The notes under the pieces were generated by a model. It searched no databases. It was not told where the DNA came from and saw only the letters and a program-made list of their open reading frames with translations. DNA of 64,000 nt from Paenibacillus radicis (ex Xue et al. 2023) (GTDB lineage Bacteria; Bacillota; Bacilli; Paenibacillales; NBRC-103111): contig NZ_JANQBD010000019.1 of NCBI RefSeq assembly GCF_024722015.1, positions 62,001-126,000 of the forward strand, read 5' to 3'. Each line of letters opens with the position of its first letter. The first letter of the stretch is position 1. The translations under genes and the position numbers were made by a program. Shown piece by piece: positions 26,274-34,000 of the stretch.

Positions 26274-27481
26274 AAGGAACCGGAATCCGCAGTATGCTCC
26301 TGCTCGTTATAGGCGCAGCCTCTTGCCTGCTCTCAGGCTGTTGGGATCGGATGGAAGTGAATGATATGGCGATCATTCTGGCGGCGGGCATCGACCAGGG
26401 GGCTCATAATGAAGTCGAGCTCTCCCTTCAGGTGTTCATTCCAGCAAGCGGCAATTCCTCTGTTATGACGCAGGATAGCAGAAAGTCAAGTGGAAGGGGG
26501 GAGCAAACCTTGGTTAGTGTCGCCAAGGGGACATCTCTTGCTGATGCCGTATCCCATCTTCAGGAGCGCCTTTCGAGGAGGCTGTTCTGGGGACATAACA
26601 AAATTTTTGTGTTCGGCAAACAGAGAGCTGAAGCTGGAGTCAAGGATGATTTGGACTTTCTTCTACGCTATGTTGAAATGCGCGAGCGAGCGGATATATA
26701 TGTTTCGGAAGGCAAAGCCATCGAAGTCATGAGGGTTATTCCCGAGCTGGAGCGCAGCTCAATGGAAGCTCTCCGCGAGTTGTCCAAGACGGAGGTCAGC
26801 ACGGAAGTGGATCTGAGGGATGTCATTGAACAGATCGTGGAGACCCCAGGGCAAACGTTCTATGTTCCCTATGTGCTGAGCGGCTCGGCCATGTCGCATG
26901 AAAACTTTGTGCGCAATACGGCAGCTCCCTATTTCAAAGGTTTAGCCATCTTTAAAGAGGGGAAAATGGTAGGCAATGTAGATAATAATTTGACACGCGG
27001 AGTGCTTTGGTTAAGCAATAAAATAAAAAAATCAACGATAACCGTAGTTCCAGCATCAGTGCCCGGAAACGTCTCGATCAGCCTTTCGAGAAATGAGAGC
27101 CGCTTGAAGCCCCACATTAATGCAAACGGTAAATGGGGGTTAACCATTTCTATTCAATGTGAAGGGGATGTGCTGCAGAACACCTCCAGTCTCGATTTGA
27201 TGAAACCGGATCAGATGCACTTAATTGAGGAAAAAGCGAGTGAGCTTATTCGAAGTCGGGTAATGGGCGCACTTGAAAAAATCAAAAAGGGTATGGGCGC
27301 GGATGTATTCGGGATCGGGGAAGCTTTTCACCGAAAGTATCCGCGTCAGTGGAATAAAGAGAAGATGAAATGGAGAGAGAGCTTTTCTGAGATGGATATC
27401 GAGCTGACTATTTACGTCCACATACTTCGTCCTGGTATTATGAGCAAAAATATCCCCTCGTTAAATCAGAAGGAGCGATAG
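26270..27481 (+). CDS. Spore germination receptor C subunit lipoprotein (Ger(x)C)
   Basis: 403 residues. Lipobox LLSGC (Cys24) followed by WDRMEVNDMAI, the hallmark start of Ger(x)C proteins, and the RLFWGHNKIFVFG and ALRELSK elements. Anchored by diacylglycerol in the inner spore membrane as part of the germinant receptor. Overlaps the A gene by four bases. Confidence 0.92.
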   Translation: MKGTGIRSMLLLVIGAASCLLSGCWDRMEVNDMAIILAAGIDQGAHNEVELSLQVFIPASGNSSVMTQDSRKSSGRGEQTLVSVAKGTSLADAVSHLQERLSRRLFWGHNKIFVFGKQRAEAGVKDDLDFLLRYVEMRERADIYVSEGKAIEVMRVIPELERSSMEALRELSKTEVSTEVDLRDVIEQIVETPGQTFYVPYVLSGSAMSHENFVRNTAAPYFKGLAIFKEGKMVGNVDNNLTRGVLWLSNKIKKSTITVVPASVPGNVSISLSRNESRLKPHINANGKWGLTISIQCEGDVLQNTSSLDLMKPDQMHLIEEKASELIRSRVMGALEKIKKGMGADVFGIGEAFHRKYPRQWNKEKMKWRESFSEMDIELTIYVHILRPGIMSKNIPSLNQKER

Positions 27482-27482
27482 G

Positions 27483-27707
27483 ATGAATGGAAACTCTGTA
27501 TGGATACTTGGAATCATTGGCGGATTGATGTGGTGGATAGACAGCAAAGCACTGAAAAGTGAAAAGCGGGCGAGTCTCATTTATTTAGGCTTGCTGGGCC
27601 TTAGCGGGTCGATTTCCCTGATCCTTGTGTTTTATCCGGAAATGCCTGGTCCAACTCAGTGGATCGATGCATTGTATAAGCCGCTCGGCAAGCTGATACA
27701 GCCTTAA
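27483..27707 (+). CDS. Small two-helix protein, probable germinant-receptor D subunit
   Basis: 74 residues with two membrane segments (VWILGIIGGLMWWI and LIYLGLLGLSGSISLILVF). It sits one base after the C gene and just before the B gene. Small two-helix D subunits are known from several Bacillus germinant receptor operons and modulate receptor function; the assignment rests on size, topology and position. Confidence 0.7.
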   Translation: MNGNSVWILGIIGGLMWWIDSKALKSEKRASLIYLGLLGLSGSISLILVFYPEMPGPTQWIDALYKPLGKLIQP

Positions 27708-27735
27708 AATTTATATGGACATATGGAGGCGAGAG

Positions 27736-28830
27736 ATGGATAGAGGCAGAATATCTTGCTTGCAGTTGGCTTTTCTTATGTTTCAGTGCTTGCTGGGCTC
27801 ATCGGTGCTGCTCATGCCCGCTATTACAACAAGCTTGTCAGGAAGAGATATGTGGATGACGCCCATTGTTGCTTCTGTCGGCGGCTATTTCATCGTTTGG
27901 CTGGCTGTGAGGCTGTACAGAATCTCACCGCAGGGCTCTATTCAAAAGCTGCTGGAACTTGTATTTGGCAAGCTGCTAGGCAAAACATTCGGTTTGCTTT
28001 TTTTACTATTTCAAATCCATATTTTATCTATCGTCATACGGGATTACAGCGATTTCATTCTTAGCAATTTTTTCTTCAAAACACCTTTGCTGCTGATCAC
28101 GGGAAGCATGGTATTATTATGCGCCTGGGTCGTCAGGGAGGGAGTGGAAGTGCTGGCCAGATGCAGTCAAATTTTCCTGCCTGTAGGGCTTCTTTTTACT
28201 TTGCTAACCTTCGTATTTTTGATACCAGAGCTGACTCCTAATAAGATTCTTCCGGTTTTTGAGCAAGGCATGATGCCATTATTGAAAGGCTCGATTGTCG
28301 TGGAAGGCTGGTTTTGCCAGTTCATGCTGGTGATCTATTTCTTGCCGCGGATCAAAGATGAGAAGAAGATACTGAAATGGGGAGTTCTTTCCGTAACGGG
28401 AGTAGGGGTTATGATGCTTGCTGTAAACAGCTTCGTGTTCATGCTTCTGGGCGACAGCTCCTCCTATTACAATTACCCGGTATTCATGGCGGCGAGGTAC
28501 ATCAGCTTGGCTGATTTTTTTGAACATGTGGAAGCTACGCTGATGATGGTATGGGTGCTGGCCGCTTTTATCAAAATCAGTGTTTTTTATTATGCGATCT
28601 CTATTGGATTCACGGAATGTTTAGGGTTGAAAAGCTACAAAGTGATCGTGTTGCCTATAGGATTATTGGTGATGGTAACCTCTTTCTGGTCAGCAAGGGA
28701 TTTCCAGATTCTGGCCTCCTTCGTTTCAACAACGGGGACTATATATATTCTTGTGGGATATATGGTATTCCCCTGCCTCGTCTATATCGCTGCCTCGATC
28801 AAGAAGCGGCTATTTGCCCATCTATTCTAA
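27736..28830 (+). CDS. Spore germination receptor B subunit (GerB/GerKB family)
   Basis: About 364 residues with ten membrane helices, an APC-superfamily-like transporter fold that binds the germinant. Typical start RISCLQLAFLMFQCLLGSSVLLMP. The ATG at 27736 follows TGGAGGCGAG; the ATG at 27715 has no site. Last gene of the A-C-D-B operon. Confidence 0.9.
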   Translation: MDRGRISCLQLAFLMFQCLLGSSVLLMPAITTSLSGRDMWMTPIVASVGGYFIVWLAVRLYRISPQGSIQKLLELVFGKLLGKTFGLLFLLFQIHILSIVIRDYSDFILSNFFFKTPLLLITGSMVLLCAWVVREGVEVLARCSQIFLPVGLLFTLLTFVFLIPELTPNKILPVFEQGMMPLLKGSIVVEGWFCQFMLVIYFLPRIKDEKKILKWGVLSVTGVGVMMLAVNSFVFMLLGDSSSYYNYPVFMAARYISLADFFEHVEATLMMVWVLAAFIKISVFYYAISIGFTECLGLKSYKVIVLPIGLLVMVTSFWSARDFQILASFVSTTGTIYILVGYMVFPCLVYIAASIKKRLFAHLF

Positions 28831-28857
28831 AGAAAAGTAAATGTATATATATTCCAC

Positions 28858-28909
28858 TTGCATAAGAACAGGCTGTTCGGTATATAATAAAAATACGAAC
28901 ACCAGTTCT
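28858..28909 (+). promoter_or_regulatory. SOS promoter with LexA box and second palindrome
   Basis: TTGCAT (28858-28863), 17 bases, TATATA/TATAAT (28881-28888). Downstream lies CGAACACCAGTTCT (28896-28909), a good match to the Gram-positive LexA box CGAAC-N4-GTTCG. Within the promoter spacer lies a perfect 6-1-6 palindrome GAACAGGCTGTTC (28866-28878), with a five-base gap between GAAC and GTTC, so not a standard LexA box but possibly a second weak site. Confidence 0.75.
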
Positions 28910-28928
28910 TAATTTGAGGTGGTTTTGT

Positions 28929-29135
28929 ATGAGCATTGATTTACTAAGATATGTAGGCTGTATGGTGGAGATTATCTACGTGGACCGATCCGGTAAGTTT
29001 TCCAAACGGCTGATTAAGCTTCGTTCGCTTAGCAATGAACATGCCGTTGCCTACTGTTGTGAACGGAAAGCGCCGCGGCTATTCAAAATAAGCTGTATTC
29101 TGGCCGTTGCGCCCGCGGAAAAGTCTGTTATATGA
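28929..29135 (+). CDS. Stand-alone WYL-like small protein, first gene of SOS operon
   Basis: 68 residues from the ATG at 28929 (site GAGGTGG). The layout VEIIYVDRSGKFSKRLIKLRS, then AVAYCCERKAPRLFKIS, then ILAVAPA follows the beta-barrel pattern of WYL domains (Y.D..G...R.I.L, then a ...AYC..R..R.F.. strand). The family name residues are not all present, so this is a tentative fold call. WYL domains bind nucleic acids or nucleotides and regulate DNA-damage responses. Overlaps the next gene by ATGA. Confidence 0.6.
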   Translation: MSIDLLRYVGCMVEIIYVDRSGKFSKRLIKLRSLSNEHAVAYCCERKAPRLFKISCILAVAPAEKSVI

Positions 29136-29509
29136 AACAAGCGCCGCTACTTACACTCGAAGAGCTTCAATTCGTTAAGATGGGGATTATTCTGCCTGTC
29201 ATGCTCGATGTGCTTCAACGGGATATCAACCAGATCAATCAAATTAAGCTGAAGCTGAATATTCTCTACATCATGAGTCTCGGCAAGGCACAGGACAGCG
29301 CTCACTCTGAATTAATGGAATTGAAGGCAGAGCTGCGGAAGCGCGGTATCAAGATAGTTGAAGAAGTTCGTGCAGCCGAGGGAATACAGGCCAGGTTCAA
29401 ATGCCGCGGCTATGATCATAAGCTGCTGCTTCAGTGGGAGAAGGTGCGGACGGAAATTTTGCAGAAGGGCAGTCAGTATTTGGGGATTATTTTAACGGAT
29501 GGTGGATGA
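29132..29509 (+). CDS. Hypothetical protein of the SOS polymerase operon
   Basis: 125 residues, largely helical (EELQFVKMGIILPVMLDVLQRD..., a heptad-rich middle) with a basic patch CRGYDHKLLLQWEKVR near the C-terminus. Not recognised as a known family. Translationally coupled to the WYL-like gene (ATGA) and six bases before the polymerase gene, so it is likely an accessory to translesion synthesis. Confidence 0.65.
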   Translation: MKQAPLLTLEELQFVKMGIILPVMLDVLQRDINQINQIKLKLNILYIMSLGKAQDSAHSELMELKAELRKRGIKIVEEVRAAEGIQARFKCRGYDHKLLLQWEKVRTEILQKGSQYLGIILTDGG

Positions 29510-29515
29510 GGACCG

Positions 29516-30784
29516 ATGGGAAGCAAACAACAGCGAGTGATTTTTTTAGCGGATTGTCAAAGTTTCTACGCTTCGGTAGAGAAGGCGGCGCATCCGGAGT
29601 ACAGGGATAAGCCTCTGGTCGTGGCGGGAAATCCAGAGGAGCGCCGCGGTATCATACTTGCTGCTTGCCCCCTTGCCAAGAAGTTTGGAGTTACAACCGC
29701 GGAGTCGGTGAAAGAGTCGATCGCCAAATGTCCGGACCTCATTATTATTAAGCCGAGAATGCAGAAATATATCGATGTTTCGTCACAAATTACGGAAATT
29801 CTTGAGTCGTATACCGATTTGGTAGAGCCCTATTCCATTGACGAGCAGTTCGCCGACCTCACCGGCAGCATTCGCCTGTTCGGCAGCCCGCTGCAAATTG
29901 CCAAAGCTATTCAAGCCAAGGTGTGGAGTGATACAGGCGTATATACCCGCATTGGCATCAGCGAGAACAAAGTGATCGCGAAGATGGCCTGTGACAATAT
30001 AGCGAAGAAGAACGAGACGGGGCTATGGCAGATGAGCAGAGAGGATATGCCGAAGATGCTCTGGAACTATCCCTTGAATAAGATGTTCATGGTAGGCTCG
30101 CGGATGACGGCCCATTTTGAACGTATGAACATCCGTACTATCGGCGAATTAGCGAGGGTACCGCTAAATGAGCTCAAGATCATGCTGCGCAAACGTATGG
30201 GCAGGCAGAGTGACATTCATGCTGAAATGCTTTGGAAAATTGCCAATGGAATGGACGATGCCCCAGTCAGTCCATTTACTCATGGAACTGTGCAAAAGGC
30301 GATAGGTCACCAAATGACGCTCCCCATCGATTTTCGTACTATGGATGACTTGCGTGTCGTACTGCTTGAATTGTCTGATCTGGTATGCCGCCGGAGCAGA
30401 TGCAAGGGGCAGATGGGGTGGGTGGTGTCAGCCGGAGCGCAAGGTGCTGACTTTGATTACCCGACCGGCTTCTATCGGCAATCCAAGCTTCCGGATCCTA
30501 CGGATATCACCAAGTATGTTTACGAGGCGGCTTGTCGAATTTTCGAGAAGCATTGGGATGGTTCGCCTATTCGCAAGGTCGGCGTAACGCTCTCATCGCT
30601 CGTCCCGGCTGATAGCTACCAGCTGACGCTTTTTGACGACAGCGAACGGCTGCGGAAGCTGGAGCGGGAAACCGATTTGATCCGCGACAGATTCGGTGAC
30701 ACAGCGATTATGCGCGCATCCTCATTAACGAACGCCGGGCAGGCGGAGAGAAGAAGTAAAATGATCGGAGGGCACTGGAAATAA
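29516..30784 (+). CDS. uvrX: Y-family DNA polymerase (UvrX/YqjW, Pol IV/V type)
   Basis: 422 residues. Palm/finger motifs: FLADCQSFYASVEKA with the first catalytic Asp, PLVVAGNPEERRGI, and YSIDEQFADLT with the Asp-Glu catalytic pair. Helix-hairpin-helix region near GELARVPLNELK, and a C-terminal little-finger domain (RKVGVTLSSLVPADSYQLTLF, including a QLTLF beta-clamp-binding motif). It performs error-prone translesion synthesis. LexA box upstream of the operon. One-base overlap with the YolD-like gene. Confidence 0.92.
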   Translation: MGSKQQRVIFLADCQSFYASVEKAAHPEYRDKPLVVAGNPEERRGIILAACPLAKKFGVTTAESVKESIAKCPDLIIIKPRMQKYIDVSSQITEILESYTDLVEPYSIDEQFADLTGSIRLFGSPLQIAKAIQAKVWSDTGVYTRIGISENKVIAKMACDNIAKKNETGLWQMSREDMPKMLWNYPLNKMFMVGSRMTAHFERMNIRTIGELARVPLNELKIMLRKRMGRQSDIHAEMLWKIANGMDDAPVSPFTHGTVQKAIGHQMTLPIDFRTMDDLRVVLLELSDLVCRRSRCKGQMGWVVSAGAQGADFDYPTGFYRQSKLPDPTDITKYVYEAACRIFEKHWDGSPIRKVGVTLSSLVPADSYQLTLFDDSERLRKLERETDLIRDRFGDTAIMRASSLTNAGQAERRSKMIGGHWK

Positions 30785-31101
30785 TGAGAAAGAAACTGGA
30801 AGGCAACGGCATGTGGGAGAGCAGCCGGATGATGCTGCCCGAGCATAAGGACCGGATTAACCGTCATAACAAGGAGCTTGATATCAAGAGAATGCCGATC
30901 CTGGACGAGCAGAAGCTTGAGATCATAAACAATACGCTGCGGGAAGCGTTCGAGGGGCGGCAGGAAATTGCGCTTACCCTGTTTCACCCCACGCAAAGCT
31001 ATACTGTAATAGGATATATAAGCAAATTTGATGTGTTGAATCAGAGAATATGGATGGGACAGAAATGGATAAATTTATCAGAGATCATTGATTGTAAATA
31101 A
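30784..31101 (+). CDS. YolD-like protein
   Basis: 105 residues matching the YolD family (GMWESSRMMLPEHKDRI at the N-terminus, then a short beta domain with GYISKFDVLNQRIWM). YolD-like proteins are regularly encoded next to UvrX/YqjW polymerases and are thought to be UmuD-like accessories. The TAATG overlap with the polymerase stop shows translational coupling. Confidence 0.88.
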   Translation: MRKKLEGNGMWESSRMMLPEHKDRINRHNKELDIKRMPILDEQKLEIINNTLREAFEGRQEIALTLFHPTQSYTVIGYISKFDVLNQRIWMGQKWINLSEIIDCK

Positions 31102-31153
31102 TATAACTTCGATAGGCTAAAGAGAGGTTTGCTTATAGGTAAGCAGTCTACTG

Positions 31154-31510
31154 CTACTTCTCTCCATGAGCGACTCTAAACATATGCCCGTTGATATCCC
31201 GAAAGGTAAACTCCCTTACGCCCCAAGGCTTGGACTCAATTTCCTGAATAATTTCTACATGTTTGCTCTTATAAAGGTCATAAATCTCATCGGCGTTTTC
31301 CACAAAGAGATAAGAATGGGACCTGTATACGGCAAAATGATCTTGCTTATCCAGATGAATCTCGATATCTCCGCATTGTACGACAGCATACCCGTCCTCA
31401 TCCCATACCGAAGCTACTTCAAAGCCGAGCACGTCCCGATAGTATTCAAGAGACGCCTTGACATCGTTCACGGGTAAGATAGGTATTAGACAGTGAATAT
31501 AGCTTTGCAT
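31154..31510 (-). CDS. Glyoxalase/bleomycin-resistance (VOC) superfamily protein
   Basis: 118 residues with the two beta-alpha-beta-beta-beta modules of the VOC fold: IPILPVNDVKASLEYYRDVLGFEV and WGVREFTFRDINGHMFRV. Candidate ligands are His6 and the Glu/His of DIEIHLD. Could be a resistance binding protein or a dioxygenase-like enzyme; substrate unknown. Convergent with the SOS operon. Confidence 0.82.
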   Translation of the reverse strand: MQSYIHCLIPILPVNDVKASLEYYRDVLGFEVASVWDEDGYAVVQCGDIEIHLDKQDHFAVYRSHSYLFVENADEIYDLYKSKHVEIIQEIESKPWGVREFTFRDINGHMFRVAHGEK

Positions 31511-31626
31511 ATAGGTCCACCACTTTCCTTAAAAGAATGTTATTTAGTACTTGGGGCTTGCTAATTGACCTCTTCTGTATCATAATAAGTAGTCTAGAAA
31601 TTGATGCAGGGAGATCTGATTGAACA

Positions 31627-31854
31627 ATGGCAACCACGACTTTAGATGAGGAACAGAAGCAAGAATTGGAACAGATAGAGATTTGGAAGTGCAAACAACC
31701 TGAGTGCAAAGCTTGGACGCGTAAGGAGTTTGTTAAAGAAGACTTGCCGGATTGTCCTTTATGTAAAAATCCAATGGTGCGGAGCTATAAACACGTGCCG
31801 GTTGTACATAAAAAAGGTAACAAAAAGTTTCTTGTAGGCAAGGGTCGTTCTTAA
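31627..31854 (+). CDS. YdjO-like cold-inducible zinc-ribbon protein
   Basis: 75 residues. Two cysteine pairs, CKQPEC and CPLC, with WKC...CKAWTRKEF... between them, resemble Bacillus YdjO (WECTKEDCNGWTR...CPLC). Probably binds one zinc; role unknown beyond a cold-response association of the family. Confidence 0.75.
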   Translation: MATTTLDEEQKQELEQIEIWKCKQPECKAWTRKEFVKEDLPDCPLCKNPMVRSYKHVPVVHKKGNKKFLVGKGRS

Positions 31855-31884
31855 CAATCGTATATCAGGGAATTATTGGGAAGG

Positions 31885-31907
31885 GCTGCCGCGATGCAGC
31901 TTTTTTT
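31885..31907 (+). terminator. Terminator of the YdjO-like gene
   Basis: GCTGC-CGCGAT-GCAGC hairpin followed by TTTTTTT. Confidence 0.7.
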
Positions 31908-31971
31908 GCCTATATAGAATTATATGTTTCGGGGCTCCCCGCAAAGTATCTGAATCAACTTCGAAGCAAGA

Positions 31972-31993
31972 CCCCACTTTGTGGGGATTTTTT
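31972..31993 (+). terminator. Second hairpin terminator
   Basis: CCCCAC-TTT-GTGGGG followed by ATTTTTT. It lies four bases past the stop of the convergent minus-strand gene. Confidence 0.6.
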
Positions 31994-31997
31994 GTCG

Positions 31998-32951
31998 CTA
32001 TAACGAATATGCCTTAGTCCAAGCTTTAAGAAACTTGAGCTTTCGGTCAAAATAGCTGTCATCCTGCCAAGCGCCCCAGAGGGCGCTATTTCCTGTATGC
32101 AGCCCCATCAGCCATAGTTGTCTTACTGCAACGAAGACTGGGATCGCTTCAAGATCAGTCTCTTGTAAAGGGCGTTCTTTCATATACGCATCGAGAAAAG
32201 CATCCCAGCATTCATCCTTGAACTCCTCCTTCTTAGTACGGGATTCGACCCGGCACCATAGAAAAACAGAGAGATCGTAGGAGCGCCATCCTCTGCCACA
32301 GCAGTCAAGATCGAAATGTGTCAGCGCTTCGGCATCCGTGTAATGAACGTTCCAACCATGCAAATCTCCGTGACAAGCTCCCCAGTCGAGCAGACCCTCA
32401 GGCAACGCATCAAGATAGCCTCTTAAACGGTGGGACACTTCTTGTACCAAGGCGTAATCATCCGGACGATGCTGCAAAAAAGGGAGGATATGCTGAACAG
32501 GTTCGTCCAGCAGATGCTTCGCATCGAGCGAAAACCGGCTGTGCGGAGGCATATATTCGTCTGCAGCCCGGTGCAGGAGGGCGACCGAACGCCCAAATAT
32601 TCGACTCGTCTGCGCATCGACTTTCGTTTTTCCATGGGCGAATGTGAATAATACCGCGTACCGCAGCCCTTCCGGCGCTTCAAGCTCCGTCAACCATCCG
32701 CCGTCAAGCCGTGGAATCGGTGTAGAAACTGGAATTCCATGGTGATGCAGATGCACTAGAAAATCCAGCTCATAGAGGATATCCGATTCGGATCGCCATT
32801 GATGTTTATAGATGCGCAGAACGAACGACCCCTGGTTTGTTTCAACTATATAGGTGTCGTTGAGGCCGTTCATAACAAATCGACTCGAAATTGGAGTTCC
32901 AATGTTATAAAGCTTAGTGACAGTATTGAACAGCTCCTCTTTGTGGAACAC
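31998..32951 (-). CDS. Aminoglycoside-phosphotransferase/choline-kinase-fold protein
   Basis: About 317 residues of the APH/homoserine-kinase-II fold. Nucleotide-binding N-lobe with FVLRIYKHQW (lysine-containing strand), catalytic loop CHGDLHGWNVHY, and metal motif HFDLDCCGRGWRSYDLSVFLW. Such kinases phosphorylate small hydroxyl compounds (homoserine, thiamine-like, aminoglycosides); the substrate is not evident. The start is uncertain: the GTG at 32951 has no clear site, and no ATG lies between it and the upstream stop, while AAGGAAG lies about 37-43 bases upstream. Confidence 0.8.
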   Translation of the reverse strand: MFHKEELFNTVTKLYNIGTPISSRFVMNGLNDTYIVETNQGSFVLRIYKHQWRSESDILYELDFLVHLHHHGIPVSTPIPRLDGGWLTELEAPEGLRYAVLFTFAHGKTKVDAQTSRIFGRSVALLHRAADEYMPPHSRFSLDAKHLLDEPVQHILPFLQHRPDDYALVQEVSHRLRGYLDALPEGLLDWGACHGDLHGWNVHYTDAEALTHFDLDCCGRGWRSYDLSVFLWCRVESRTKKEEFKDECWDAFLDAYMKERPLQETDLEAIPVFVAVRQLWLMGLHTGNSALWGAWQDDSYFDRKLKFLKAWTKAYSL

Positions 32952-33215
32952 GGTATGTACAGCTGGGATATGGACTATGTTAATCTCTTCCTTTCAGCTA
33001 CGATATGGAGGTGTATGACTATCTTATTTCAAATGGAATAAAAAGGGAATGGGGACGATCATTATATTGGATTTTTCCTCGCTCCAGTTTATGCGTAATA
33101 TTCGGTTGAGAAAAACGTCCGATAGGCTGACTATGTTATACGATATACCGGCTTTTGGGAACGAGAGTATGTATGGAGGTAAATTGAAATGCTTGCTTTA
33201 ATGATGCATCTAAAT

Positions 33216-33269
33216 ACAGAAGGGACAGCTCCAAAAGTAGCTTTAGCTACTAGGGGCTGCCCCTTCTGT
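33216..33269. repeat. Long imperfect palindrome
   Basis: ACAGAAGGGACAGC...AAAGTAGC / GCTACT...GGCTGCCCCTTCTGT forms a ~25-bp imperfect hairpin with loop TTTA. A fragment with similar GGCTGTCCC sequence occurs at 33589-33599. No transposase is nearby. The gene-free interval 32952-33707 holds this element, the repeat array below and otherwise nothing recognised. Confidence 0.6.
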
Positions 33270-33360
33270 GTTGCTTAAGTGATGGCGCGAAAACCGATGA
33301 TTAAAGGTTGTTTTCATTCTAGAGGAAACTAACTAGGATTTTCGGACGGCTGCCGGACAA

Positions 33361-33500
33361 TAGATGGAAATCCTCCCGTTAATCCAGCCTGGATATCGTT
33401 TGAAACTAATATAACTGGAAAAACTACAGCTAATATAGCTGATATGGATGATAGTAGCCAAAATATTCAGAATTAGCATGAGAAATTCCAGCTATAGGGC
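33361..33500. repeat. Intergenic repeat array, copy 2
   Basis: Units TAGATGGAAATCCTCCCGTT (33361) and CTGGAAAAACTACAGCTAAT (33415) lie about 51 bases apart and match those at 16260 and 16211. The first pair agrees at 24 of 30 bases. A weaker unit follows near 33481. Confidence 0.6.
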
Positions 33501-33707
33501 TTGGAACGCTATTTTCGGAGTAATTAACCCGACATTTTCCCGATAATTTGCATGGAGGGTTCTTTGCAACCGGATAAGTGGTGGAGAGGCTGTCCCAAAA
33601 TGACTTTAGAGATAGCACCTTTTCCATTGGTCATTGGTTATCGCTCATACAGACTGTGACATATGCAATCCTTTAATAAAATAAACGAATTGGCCGCTCA
33701 GCAGGCA

Positions 33708-33884
33708 TTATTCATTCCACGACTTTGGCTTCACTTTGATATTCTGGCGCAAATCTAACTTCTGCCACCATTTCCGTTGCCGCTTGCTCTCTTGGTAGGT
33801 TCTTAGCTGCTGCATGAGGAGCTTGGCGCGGTCTTCATCCTGGTACTTTACTCTTAGCTCTTCGTAGAAGTTTTTGGATTCCAT
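33708..33884 (-). CDS. Small basic hypothetical protein
   Basis: 58 residues from the ATG at 33884 (site CAGGTGAT on the minus strand), beginning MESKNFYEELRVKYQDEDRA; helical and rich in Lys/Arg/Gln with KRQRKWWQK. Not recognised. The frame extends upstream to 33923 but without a ribosome site. Confidence 0.5.
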   Translation of the reverse strand: MESKNFYEELRVKYQDEDRAKLLMQQLRTYQESKRQRKWWQKLDLRQNIKVKPKSWNE

Positions 33885-34000
33885 GGTATCACCTGCTGTA
33901 ATATTTTTGGATTTGCAACGCAAATCATTCCAGATATAGAACGTCAGTTCCTATCATATAATATACAGCAGGATCGCGCAATGAAAAAAACATGCAAAAA

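Noticed and set aside
33430..33627. 65-codon minus-strand frame in the 33 kb intergenic region
   Set aside because: Overlaps the repeat array; no ribosome site; composition not protein-like.
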